NCBI GenBank assembly: GCA_002354055.1
Contig: DEKW01000017.1
Location: 5,499 to 69,498, forward strand
Source of the DNA: Bacteroidales bacterium UBA2712
Lineage (GTDB): Bacteria > Bacteroidota > Bacteroidia > Bacteroidales > Paludibacteraceae
Direction of reading: 5' to 3'
DNA: 64,000 nt
A program made the translations under genes and the position numbers. Below the pieces are notes generated by a model, which worked only from the letters and a program-made list of their open reading frames with translations, had not been told where the DNA came from and did not search any database. Shown piece after piece: positions 8,588-15,783 of this stretch (positions are counted from its first letter, which is position 1; every line of letters starts with the position of its first letter).

Positions 8588-9307
8588 ATGTTTAAAAGAA
8601 TACTTCTCAAACTTTCCGGTGAGAGTCTGGCTGGAGCCAATAAGCAAGGCATCGATCCTCAACATCTTGCCGAGTACGCCGAGCAGATCAAAGCGATTGC
8701 TGAGAAAGGTGTACAAGTAGCGATCGTCATCGGCGGCGGAAACATCTTCCGTGGCTTGAGCGGTTCGCAGAAAGGTTTTGACCGCGTCAAGGGAGACCAG
8801 ATGGGTATGTTAGCCACCGTCATTAACGCCTTGGCTCTATCCTCTGCCCTCGAAGCCATCGACCAACCGGTACGTGTATTAACAGCCATCCGCATGGAGC
8901 CAATCGGCGATTTCTACAGTCCGGCAAAAGCTATCCGGCTGTTGGAAAAAGGCAATGTAGTAATCCTTGCCGGCGGTACAGGAGCACCCTACTTCACGAC
9001 CGACACCGGTTCATCGCTCCGCGCCTTGGAGATCAAAGCGGATGTCATGCTCAAGGGAACACGCGTGGATGGTATCTATACTGCTGACCCGGAGAAAGAC
9101 CCGACAGCAACGAAATTCACGGAGATCACCTACGATGAGGTCATCCGCCGCGGATTAAAGGTCATGGACCTCACTGCCACCGCTATGGCGAAAGAGAACG
9201 GTCTGCCGATTTATGTCTTTAATATGGACCAACTCGGTAATTTACAGAAAGTCATTAACGGAGAGGCCATCGGCACTCTCGTAAAACCCGGAGCATCCTT
9301 CCGTTAA
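8588..9307 (+). CDS. pyrH: UMP kinase
   Basis: Phosphorylates UMP to UDP, the step directly after the pyrimidine pathway encoded further along in this window. 239 aa, the usual length of the hexameric bacterial enzyme (amino acid kinase fold). The opening FKRILLKLSGESLAG, VIGGGNIFRGL near residue 48, AGGTGAPYFTTDT near 130 and a C-terminal VFNMDQLGNL are diagnostic. pyrH followed by frr is a widely conserved bacterial gene pair. The stop codon lies within a 36-bp dispersed repeat (9303-9338). Confidence 0.97.
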   Translation: MFKRILLKLSGESLAGANKQGIDPQHLAEYAEQIKAIAEKGVQVAIVIGGGNIFRGLSGSQKGFDRVKGDQMGMLATVINALALSSALEAIDQPVRVLTAIRMEPIGDFYSPAKAIRLLEKGNVVILAGGTGAPYFTTDTGSSLRALEIKADVMLKGTRVDGIYTADPEKDPTATKFTEITYDEVIRRGLKVMDLTATAMAKENGLPIYVFNMDQLGNLQKVINGEAIGTLVKPGASFR

Positions 9308-9338
9308 CCGGAAGGAGCGGCCTCCGCCTAGAAAGGTT
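9303..9338 (+). repeat. 36-bp dispersed intergenic element, copy 1
   Basis: GTTAAC, then a central GCGGCCTCCGCCTA (9317-9330), then GGTT. The same layout and the identical 14-bp core recur at 59164-59200. The core folds as GCGG-CCT-CCGC. The element begins in the pyrH stop codon. Confidence 0.7.
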
Positions 9339-9355
9339 ATATAAAACATTATACT

Positions 9356-9919
9356 ATGGAAGAAGAACTCGAATTATTTGAGTCTGCAGCCGAAGAGCAG
9401 ATGCAGGCCGCTGTCGCTCACTTAGACGACACCCTTCAGCACATCCGTGCAGGTAAAGCCAACCCGCGTATCTTGGATCCGATCAAGATTGATTACTACG
9501 GAGCTATGTCGCCGTTGACTTCTTGCGCGACGGTCACTACTCCTGATGCCCGTACTATCGCAATCACGCCATGGGAGAAAAAGCTCATCAGCGAGATCGA
9601 GCGCGCCATCATCAACTCGAACATCGGTCTGGCTCCATCTAACAACGGCGAGACGATCCGTCTGATCCTTCCGCCGCTGACAGAGGAACGCCGCCGTGAG
9701 CTCTGCAAGCAATGTAAAGCAGAGAGCGAGACCGCGAAGATGTCCATCCGCAATGCCCGCCGCGATGCTATTGAGGAGTTTAAGAAACTCGTCAAGAACG
9801 GCCTGAGCGAAGATATCGAGAAAGACGCAGAAGAGGATATGCAAAAGACCCACGACAAATACGTCGCTAAAGTCGAAGCTCTCTACGCAGCGAAAGAAAA
9901 GGAGATCATGACGGTTTAG
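9356..9919 (+). CDS. frr: Ribosome recycling factor
   Basis: Splits post-termination ribosomes together with EF-G. 187 aa, normal for the family (~185). It shows the standard three-helix-bundle signatures HIRAGKANPRILD near residue 30, PWEKKLISEIERAI near 80 and IRLILPPLTEERRREL near 105. The C-terminal coiled segment is EDMQKTHDKYVAKVEAL. It sits 48 bp after pyrH, separated by a hairpin element, and is followed by rsgA after 34 bp that also contain inverted repeats. Confidence 0.97.
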   Translation: MEEELELFESAAEEQMQAAVAHLDDTLQHIRAGKANPRILDPIKIDYYGAMSPLTSCATVTTPDARTIAITPWEKKLISEIERAIINSNIGLAPSNNGETIRLILPPLTEERRRELCKQCKAESETAKMSIRNARRDAIEEFKKLVKNGLSEDIEKDAEEDMQKTHDKYVAKVEALYAAKEKEIMTV

Positions 9920-9950
9920 TGCACTACGTTAGCACCCGTCGGGGGCCCCA
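9919..9950 (+). other. Inverted repeats between frr and rsgA
   Basis: GTGC-ACTACGTTA-GCAC begins at the last base of the frr stop codon. It is followed by the GC-rich CCGTCGGGGGCCCC just before the rsgA start. There is no T-run. The placement is like the other post-stop hairpins in this cluster. Confidence 0.5.
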
Positions 9951-9953
9951 ATT

Positions 9954-10901
9954 ATGAGAGGATTAGTCATTAAATCTACGGGTAGCAGTTACATCGTTCG
10001 GATGGACGATGGAACGGATGTGGAATGCCGAATAAAAGGCAATTTCCGCATTCGCGGTATTCGTAGTACCAACCCCGTATCTGTAGGTGACTACGTGGAA
10101 GTACAAAGTGACCAAGGGCAAGCTGTCTATTGGATAACTGAGGTTTGTGAGCGGCGGAACTATATCATCCGGCGATCCACTAACCTGAGCAAAGAGAGCC
10201 ATATTCTGGCATCGAATATTGACCAAGTAGCTCTTATCGTGACGGTCAATCACCCTGTAACTTCGACGACTTTCATCGATCGCTTTCTCGCCACCTGCGA
10301 GGCTTATCGCGTACACGCGCTCCTTATATTCAATAAGATAGACCTGCTGACGGAAGAAGAGATGGCACAACTCACCGAACTGCGTGCGCTATACGAATCG
10401 ATCGGCTACGAGACGATTGAGCTATCAGCAATCAGCCTTCAGCCTTCAGATATCTTACCTCTGCTCGCTGGGAAAGTGACGTTGCTTTCCGGCAATTCGG
10501 GAGTCGGTAAATCTACCCTACTCAATGCGCTTTTTGGCCGCGAGGTCACGCGTACCGGTAAGATCTCCAACGCCCACGACAAAGGTATGCATACCACCAC
10601 TTTCAGCGAGATGTATGAGTTAGTCGAAAGTCAAAAGTCGAAAGTCGAAAGCAAAGGTTGGGTTATCGACACGCCGGGTATCAAGGGTTTTGGTACGATA
10701 GATTTTGAGCGCGAAGAAGTCAGCCATTATTTCCCTGAGATTTTCCGTATCAGCCGCGATTGCCGTTTTGGCAATTGCACGCATACCAACGAACCCGGTT
10801 GCGCTGTGCAGGAAGCCATCATAAAAGGATCCATAGCGATCTCGCGCTATGAATCCTATCTATCGTTGTTAGGCGACTGCTCCGAGAGCAAATATCGCTA
10901 A
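9954..10901 (+). CDS. rsgA: Small-ribosomal-subunit biogenesis GTPase RsgA
   Basis: 315 aa circularly permuted GTPase acting late in 30S maturation. An N-terminal OB fold (residues ~1-70) is followed by G4 (LLIFNKIDLL), then G1 (LSGNSGVGKSTLLN), then G3 (VIDTPGIKGF). The C-terminal zinc-binding module reads CRFGNCTHTNEPGC. The permuted G4-G1-G3 order is diagnostic. An AGTCGAA heptamer repeat (10622-10651) adds the in-frame peptide VESQKSKVES just before G3, which other RsgA proteins are not expected to have. It overlaps the convergent korB by 4 bp at its 3' end. Confidence 0.96.
   Translation: MRGLVIKSTGSSYIVRMDDGTDVECRIKGNFRIRGIRSTNPVSVGDYVEVQSDQGQAVYWITEVCERRNYIIRRSTNLSKESHILASNIDQVALIVTVNHPVTSTTFIDRFLATCEAYRVHALLIFNKIDLLTEEEMAQLTELRALYESIGYETIELSAISLQPSDILPLLAGKVTLLSGNSGVGKSTLLNALFGREVTRTGKISNAHDKGMHTTTFSEMYELVESQKSKVESKGWVIDTPGIKGFGTIDFEREEVSHYFPEIFRISRDCRFGNCTHTNEPGCAVQEAIIKGSIAISRYESYLSLLGDCSESKYR
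10622..10651. repeat. Heptamer tandem repeat AGTCGAA x4 inside rsgA
   Basis: AGTCGAA-AGTCAAA-AGTCGAA-AGTCGAA-AG, coding in frame for ESQKSKVES between switch region and G3 of RsgA. This is a microsatellite inserted in a conserved housekeeping gene. Confidence 0.9.
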
Positions 10902-11926
10902 CTCCACTGCTCCAAGGTAGCGGTCAGTTCATCAAACGTGTGTGCCTTAGCCGAGGCGCGCACGTTTTGTATCTGCTCATTCACGGCCGCGTCGTATGTA
11001 GGCGCCTCCACGTCACGGATGACGCCCAAAGCAATCGGCAACTCATCCTGTACATCGGCAGCCACCTCCAAGTTCCGCTCTTGTCCCATGAGTGCGAGTA
11101 GCCTATGAAGCGTCGGGTCCTGTTGGTGCGCGTCATGCACAAGGACGCGTGCATCGTCTGCCGGCACTACTATCAGACGCGGAACGAAGGTCTGCGGGTC
11201 AATCTCAATAGCCAAGCCCTTATCGTTGTTAGCGCCAAAGATCATCTTCTCGCCGTGTTTGAGGATGATAGAATGCTCCGCACGCTGCTCACGATCGGCT
11301 ATCCAGGCGTGCGTACCGTTATTGAAGATGACGCAGTTCACCAGACACTCCACGATTGAGCAGCCTTTGTGCTGCTGCGCCGCCACCATGCAATCGACCG
11401 TCGTCGGCACATCGACATCGAGCGTGCGGGCGAAGAACGTACCCCTTGCGCCCAAGACGAGTTCCGCCGGTATGAACGGCCGTTCTACCGTTCCAAACGG
11501 GCTACTCTTGCTAACAAAGCCCTTCGGGCTGGTCGGCGAGTACTGACCTTTGGTCAGACCGTAGATGCGGTTATTGAACATGCAGACGTTCAGGTCCACA
11601 TTGCGGCGAATCTCATGAATGAAATGGTTTCCGCCGATAGCCAGACAATCGCCGTCACCGCTCATCTGCCAAACGGTCAACTCCGGATGGGAGGTCTTGA
11701 CACCCGTTGCAATTGCGCCACCGCGACCATGAATCGTATTAAAACCATACGTATTGAGGTAGTGCGGCATGCGGCTTGAACAACCGATTCCGGAGATAAC
11801 AGCTACCTGATGGGTCGGGATGCCTATCTGCGCCATGGCTTTTTGCAACGCCATGCAAATCGCGTGATCGCCGCAACCCGGGCAGAAACGTACATATTGA
11901 TCGGATTTAAATTGAGATGCTTCCAT
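10898..11926 (-). CDS. korB: 2-oxoacid:ferredoxin oxidoreductase, beta subunit
   Basis: 342 aa. The beta (thiamine pyrophosphate) subunit of a 2-oxoglutarate-type ferredoxin oxidoreductase, which makes acyl-CoA and reduced ferredoxin. The N-terminal cysteine region is FCPGCGDHAICMAL and GIGCSSRMPHYL. The TPP/Mg motif is QMSGDGDCLAIGGNHF, followed by NNRIYGLTKGQYSPTSP. The partner alpha/gamma fusion korA lies 2 bp upstream in the same operon. The stop overlaps the rsgA stop tail-to-tail. 2-oxoglutarate is the likely substrate by similarity, but a related 2-oxoacid cannot be excluded. Confidence 0.92.
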   Translation of the reverse strand: MEASQFKSDQYVRFCPGCGDHAICMALQKAMAQIGIPTHQVAVISGIGCSSRMPHYLNTYGFNTIHGRGGAIATGVKTSHPELTVWQMSGDGDCLAIGGNHFIHEIRRNVDLNVCMFNNRIYGLTKGQYSPTSPKGFVSKSSPFGTVERPFIPAELVLGARGTFFARTLDVDVPTTVDCMVAAQQHKGCSIVECLVNCVIFNNGTHAWIADREQRAEHSIILKHGEKMIFGANNDKGLAIEIDPQTFVPRLIVVPADDARVLVHDAHQQDPTLHRLLALMGQERNLEVAADVQDELPIALGVIRDVEAPTYDAAVNEQIQNVRASAKAHTFDELTATLEQWS

Positions 11927-11928
11927 GG

Positions 11929-13848
11929 TTAAGATTTTTTTACAAAGTTAACTATTCTTTCCACCGCAAACGGTTGTCCCTGAATCTCGTTGTATTGCTC
12001 AATCTTCAGATCGGGGAATTGAGCGCGTAAATAAGAGGCGAATTGACCCGTATTGAGTTCGCAGACGATAATTCGCTTGTATTGGCTCAACACCTCACGG
12101 GTATTCTTCGGCAGCGGACAGATATAATTGAAATGCGCCAAATCGCAGCCTAACTCATTTGCCGCGGCGTGCAGGTGGCCTTCCGTACTACCCCAACCCA
12201 CAAGAAGCGTGTCCTTATTTACCATTTGTTCATTTACCATTTGGCCATTTATTACTTTCAACTCCGGTATCTGATCTGCAATCTGTTCGATCTTATGTTT
12301 GCGTGCAAGAACCATCTGTTCGTGGTTCTCCGGGTTCGTGGAGATAGTACCCTTCTCTGCGTCGCGCTCCAGACCGATGTTCCGATGCTCGTAACCCTCC
12401 ATGCCCGGGTACGCCCAGTAGCGCACACCGCGGGCATCACGGATGGCAGGGTTATAATGTCCTTTCAGTTCCTCGGGCACGCTCTGCGGTTGGATGGCCG
12501 GCAGGTCTGCTAATTTCGGTATCCGCCAGAGAGCAGTTCCGTTCGCCAGATAGGTGTCGGTCATGAGGATCACCGGCGTCATGTTCTCTAAGGCAATCTT
12601 ACATGCCTGATAGGCGAAATCAAAACAATTGGCAGACGAAGAAGCGGCAATCACTACCGCCGGACACTCTCCGTTACGGCCATAAAGGGCCTGCAGCAGA
12701 TCCGTCTGTTCGGTCTTCGTCGGCAGTCCCGTACTCGGTCCGCCACGCTGCACATCGATCACCACGAGCGGCAACTCCGCCATGACTGCCAGACCGATGG
12801 CCTCGGATTTAAGAGACAAGCCGGGACCGGAAGTAGAAGTACAAGCCAGATCGCCTGCAAAAGCAGCTCCGATAGCCGTACAAACACCGGCTATCTCATC
12901 CTCCGCCTGTATCGCCATGACGTTCATATCTTTGCGCGCCGCCAACTCATGGAGTATATCCGTTGCCGGCGTAATAGGATACGAACCCAGGAACAGCCGC
13001 TTGCCGGCTTTCTCTGCCGCCGCAATCAGTCCCCACGCCGTCGCTTTGTTGCCGGCGATGGAAGTGAAGGAAGACCGCTTCCTGGTGTGACCCAGACCGC
13101 TATCGTTGACAGACCGCTTCCAGGTGTGACCCAGACCGCCTTCGGCTGACAGATGAATCTGATTAACAGAAAGCGCGAGGTTCTGACCGTAGTTATAGCC
13201 ATCGACCATGACCTTGGTATTCGGAGCCACCAAGGCGGGTTTCTTCTTGAATTTCTCCTCCAGCAGGTGAATCGCCTTCTCCATCGGTTCGTCGAAGAGC
13301 CAGTAGATCAGGCCCAACGCAAACATATTCCTGCATTTGAGCACAGATTTATTATCCATGCCGCTTTCCTTTAGCGCCTCTTTGGTCAGCGTCGTCAGCG
13401 CTACCGGCACAATCTGCACGGACTCCGGGATGCCCAACTCCTCAAAGGGATTGGCCGTATGGAACTGCGCTTTCTCCAAGTCTTTGTCGCTCAGCGAATC
13501 GGTATCCACAATCAAGATGGCATTCCGATGGAACAACGAGAAATCATCATCAAAATGCGCCTGGGGATGGTTGAAATGCGAACCTAACGCACATACTTTC
13601 AGCGCCGCGGCATTCATCGCCACGACTACATCGGCCTTGTCGCCGGAGGTATAGACCTCCTTACCCAACTCTACCTGAAAAGCACTCACACCGCCTAAAG
13701 TACCCTGCGGCGCACGAATCTCTGCCGGGAAATCCGGCAAGGTGGAGATCTCATGACCCATCTCAGCTGCCAGCTGCGCGAACATGTTTCCCGTCAGCTG
13801 CATGCCATCGCCCGAGTCTCCACAAAATCGAACTACAATGTTTTGCAT
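11929..13848 (-). CDS. korA: 2-oxoacid:ferredoxin oxidoreductase, fused gamma-alpha subunit
   Basis: 639 aa. An N-terminal gamma domain (residues ~1-190; FCGDSGDGMQLTGNMFAQ) is fused to the alpha/pyrimidine-binding domain (from ~265; GSYPITPATDILHELA, IQAEDEIAGVCTAIGAA, TSTSGPGLSLKSEAIGLA). The usual family length is about 610. The excess comes from two repeat-derived inserts: a 13-residue duplication GLGHT(W/R)KRS in the interdomain linker (residues ~233-259) and NGQMVNEQMVNK near residue 535. It has its own promoter just upstream (13874-13905) and heads the korA-korB operon. Confidence 0.93.
   Translation of the reverse strand: MQNIVVRFCGDSGDGMQLTGNMFAQLAAEMGHEISTLPDFPAEIRAPQGTLGGVSAFQVELGKEVYTSGDKADVVVAMNAAALKVCALGSHFNHPQAHFDDDFSLFHRNAILIVDTDSLSDKDLEKAQFHTANPFEELGIPESVQIVPVALTTLTKEALKESGMDNKSVLKCRNMFALGLIYWLFDEPMEKAIHLLEEKFKKKPALVAPNTKVMVDGYNYGQNLALSVNQIHLSAEGGLGHTWKRSVNDSGLGHTRKRSSFTSIAGNKATAWGLIAAAEKAGKRLFLGSYPITPATDILHELAARKDMNVMAIQAEDEIAGVCTAIGAAFAGDLACTSTSGPGLSLKSEAIGLAVMAELPLVVIDVQRGGPSTGLPTKTEQTDLLQALYGRNGECPAVVIAASSSANCFDFAYQACKIALENMTPVILMTDTYLANGTALWRIPKLADLPAIQPQSVPEELKGHYNPAIRDARGVRYWAYPGMEGYEHRNIGLERDAEKGTISTNPENHEQMVLARKHKIEQIADQIPELKVINGQMVNEQMVNKDTLLVGWGSTEGHLHAAANELGCDLAHFNYICPLPKNTREVLSQYKRIIVCELNTGQFASYLRAQFPDLKIEQYNEIQGQPFAVERIVNFVKKS
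12217..12250. repeat. ATTTACC / ATTTGxxC tandem repeat inside korA
   Basis: ATTTACC-ATTTGTTC-ATTTACC-ATTTGGCC-ATTT is a 15-bp unit (7+8) repeated twice. On the minus strand it encodes NGQMVNEQMVNK, in the C-terminal part of KorA. Confidence 0.8.
13072..13150. repeat. 39/40-bp tandem duplication inside korA linker
   Basis: Two adjacent copies (13072-13110 and 13111-13150) differ at a few positions. Each begins AGACCGCTTCC and contains GGTGTGACCCAGACCGC. They encode the duplicated GLGHTWKRS/GLGHTRKRS segment between the gamma and alpha domains. Confidence 0.88.
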
Positions 13849-13873
13849 TTTTAGTATTAGATAATTGCGAGTG

Positions 13874-13905
13874 CAAAATTACACAAAAAAAATGACACTT
13901 GCAAA
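13874..13905 (-). promoter_or_regulatory. Bacteroidota-type promoter for korA-korB
   Basis: On the minus strand TTTG (13902-13905), then a 20-bp spacer, then TAATTTTG (13874-13881), matching the TTTG/TAnnTTTG consensus. The implied transcription start is about 20 bp upstream of the korA ATG. It overlaps the upstream terminator. Confidence 0.75.
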
Positions 13906-13918
13906 TAAAAGTGCCATT
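13885..13918 (-). terminator. Rho-independent terminator after the FNT gene
   Basis: On the minus strand AATGGCACTT pairs with AAGTGTCATT (one G-T pair) across an 8-nt loop, followed by a run of T. It lies just past the FNT gene stop. It separates the nucleotide/aspC/FNT transcript from korAB and is interleaved with the korA promoter. Confidence 0.75.
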
Positions 13919-13938
13919 TTTAGGAATTTTTGTATTTT

Positions 13939-14547
13939 TTATGACTCGGATTTCTTAATCGTAAAGAGCCGATAGATATTACAGCCTATGAAATTACCAA
14001 GGACAATAGCGCCGTAGTATGCCGCGAGCGAGAGCCAGGGAATGTCCGATGCCGAAAAGAGATACACGCAGCAGTAGAACGCATCGGCAACACAGTGCGG
14101 GAAGCCGCAGAGGATGAAAGCCGGCACGGCAAAGAGCAGCGGCAACCAGTCGGAGAAGTCTCTATTTTTACGAGCAAAATCCACCGCCAGAGACATCAAG
14201 AGACCGCATCCTATAGCGAGCAAGCCTGTTCTCCACCACCCCACAGCAAGCCGTGAAGAGATGACTTTTATGGCCGCTTCACCCAGCGGTAGCGGCGACA
14301 CCAAAGCCACGGACGCGACCGCCAGACAGCCGGCGATATTCCCGAGCAGAATGAGCAACAAGGACGGTAGGTCACGCCACGAAGAGAGAAATCCCGCCGT
14401 GCCGGTATAAAGGCGCGTCTGGTACTTCACGACGGCAATCAGACCGACGCAGAAAAGGAACATACCGAGCACCGGATTCGCCAGGAACCCCCATCCGGCA
14501 ATGGCGATTAGTACGCCGGCAAAAAGGGATGTTTTCAGATTAGTCAT
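13939..14547 (-). CDS. Formate/nitrite transporter (FNT) family membrane protein
   Basis: 202 aa with about six hydrophobic segments. Short family signatures match FNT channels: LYTGTAGF (compare LFTGN), LLLILLGNIAGC, CGFPHCVADAFY (compare GFEHxxANMFF), and VLGNFIGC near the C-terminus. It is shorter than typical FNT proteins (~260-280 aa), lacking some N-terminal sequence, so the substrate (formate, nitrite, hydrosulfide or another small anion) cannot be assigned. It is the last gene before a terminator on this strand, 21 bp after aspC. Confidence 0.7.
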   Translation of the reverse strand: MTNLKTSLFAGVLIAIAGWGFLANPVLGMFLFCVGLIAVVKYQTRLYTGTAGFLSSWRDLPSLLLILLGNIAGCLAVASVALVSPLPLGEAAIKVISSRLAVGWWRTGLLAIGCGLLMSLAVDFARKNRDFSDWLPLLFAVPAFILCGFPHCVADAFYCCVYLFSASDIPWLSLAAYYGAIVLGNFIGCNIYRLFTIKKSES

Positions 14548-14552
14548 TTGAG

Positions 14553-14580
14553 ATTTATGGTTTATGATTTATGATTTGAG
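14553..14580. repeat. Heptamer tandem repeat ATTTATG x4 at aspC stop
   Basis: ATTTATG-GTTTATG-ATTTATG-ATTTGAG spans the aspC stop codon (minus strand) and most of the gap to the FNT gene. Confidence 0.85.
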
Positions 14581-15738
14581 AAGCCCTGCAATGCGTGCGA
14601 GCGCTGTACAGATCTCGTCCTCGCTGATGGCATAGGAGAGCCGGATACAGGACGGGCAGCCGAACGCCGAACCGGAGACAACCGCCACATGGGCTTGCTC
14701 CAGGAGCCGTTCTGCCACTTCGTCACCCGTGCCCCATTTGCTGACATCCGGGAAGAGATAGAAAGCTCCTTCGGGTTCGTGGAACTTAAAGCCGGGTATT
14801 TCGGCAGCCAGAGAACAAATCAACTTGCGCCGTGAAGCAAAGACCTCACGCATCTGATCCACGCACTCTTTACCGCCGGTGAGCGCCTCTTCAGCAGCCT
14901 TCTGAGCCACCATCGTCGCGCAGGTCAGCTGTTGGCCCTGCAGACGGATACAGGCATTGATGAAGCCCTTATTCTTCGACATAATCCATCCCACCCTATA
15001 ACCGGTCATGGCATAGGCCTTGCTCACGCCATTGATGACCACCAGCCGCTCTGCGAAATCTGCAAACGAAGAGAAAGTGATGGGGTTTTGAGTATTGGTA
15101 TAGAGCAACTCATTGTAGATCTCATCGGCGAGGATATACACGTCCGGATACTCGCGCAGGACAGCCAAAAGCGCCTCCAGTTCTGCATGGGAATACACCG
15201 CGCCAGTCGGGTTATTGGGCGAGCAGAGGATGATCAGACGCGTCTTGGGAGTCAGCGCCTTACGCAGTTCCGCGGGCGTGAGACAATAGCGGTTCTCAAA
15301 GGCCGTTTGAACCGGTACCACCGTGCCTTCGGCTAACTTGACCATCTCGCTATAGCTCACCCACGAAGGCATCGGAATGATCACTTCGTCGCCGGGGTTG
15401 ATGATCGCCTGTATAGTGTTATAAATCGCCATCTTGGCACCTACGGAAACCACCACATCGTCCGCAATCCAAGGGATAGCATTGCCCGAAAGGCTGTTCT
15501 GGTAGTTGGCTACCGCGTCCCGTAATGCCGGAATGCCGGCTACCGGTCCGTAATGCGACCAATGGTCATCAACAGCCGCCTGTACCGCACGACGCACATG
15601 CTCCGGCGTGTCCATGTCGGGTTCGCCCAAAGACATACTAACCACATCCACTCCGGCAGCCTTCATTGCCTTCGCACGCGCCGCCATTACCAAGCTTTGC
15701 GAAGCTTCAATTTTCAAAACACGATTTGAGAGTTGCAT
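14569..15738 (-). CDS. aspC: Aspartate aminotransferase (class I PLP enzyme)
   Basis: 389 aa. Converts oxaloacetate plus glutamate to aspartate plus 2-oxoglutarate. Aspartate is consumed by PyrB, PurA and PurC, all encoded upstream on this strand. The PLP-binding Lys is in GVSKAYAMTGYRVGW (about residue 235). Other markers are SLGEPDMDTPEHV near residue 38, LCSPNNPTGAVYS near 172 and LADEIYNELLY near 203. It belongs to the AspB-like group I subfamily. The stop lies in a heptamer repeat, and the region upstream of its start also carries an 8-bp repeat. Confidence 0.93.
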   Translation of the reverse strand: MQLSNRVLKIEASQSLVMAARAKAMKAAGVDVVSMSLGEPDMDTPEHVRRAVQAAVDDHWSHYGPVAGIPALRDAVANYQNSLSGNAIPWIADDVVVSVGAKMAIYNTIQAIINPGDEVIIPMPSWVSYSEMVKLAEGTVVPVQTAFENRYCLTPAELRKALTPKTRLIILCSPNNPTGAVYSHAELEALLAVLREYPDVYILADEIYNELLYTNTQNPITFSSFADFAERLVVINGVSKAYAMTGYRVGWIMSKNKGFINACIRLQGQQLTCATMVAQKAAEEALTGGKECVDQMREVFASRRKLICSLAAEIPGFKFHEPEGAFYLFPDVSKWGTGDEVAERLLEQAHVAVVSGSAFGCPSCIRLSYAISEDEICTALARIAGLLKS

Positions 15739-15750
15739 TTTTTTTATAAA

Positions 15751-15779
15751 GATTACGTAATTACGGGATTACGGGATAA
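15751..15779. repeat. Octamer repeat GGATTACG x3 between purF and aspC
   Basis: GATTACG-TAATTACG-GGATTACG-GGATAAA fills the 45-bp gap between the purF stop and the aspC start. It is another junction microsatellite, with a unit of 8 bp. Confidence 0.8.
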
Positions 15780-15783
15780 AATT

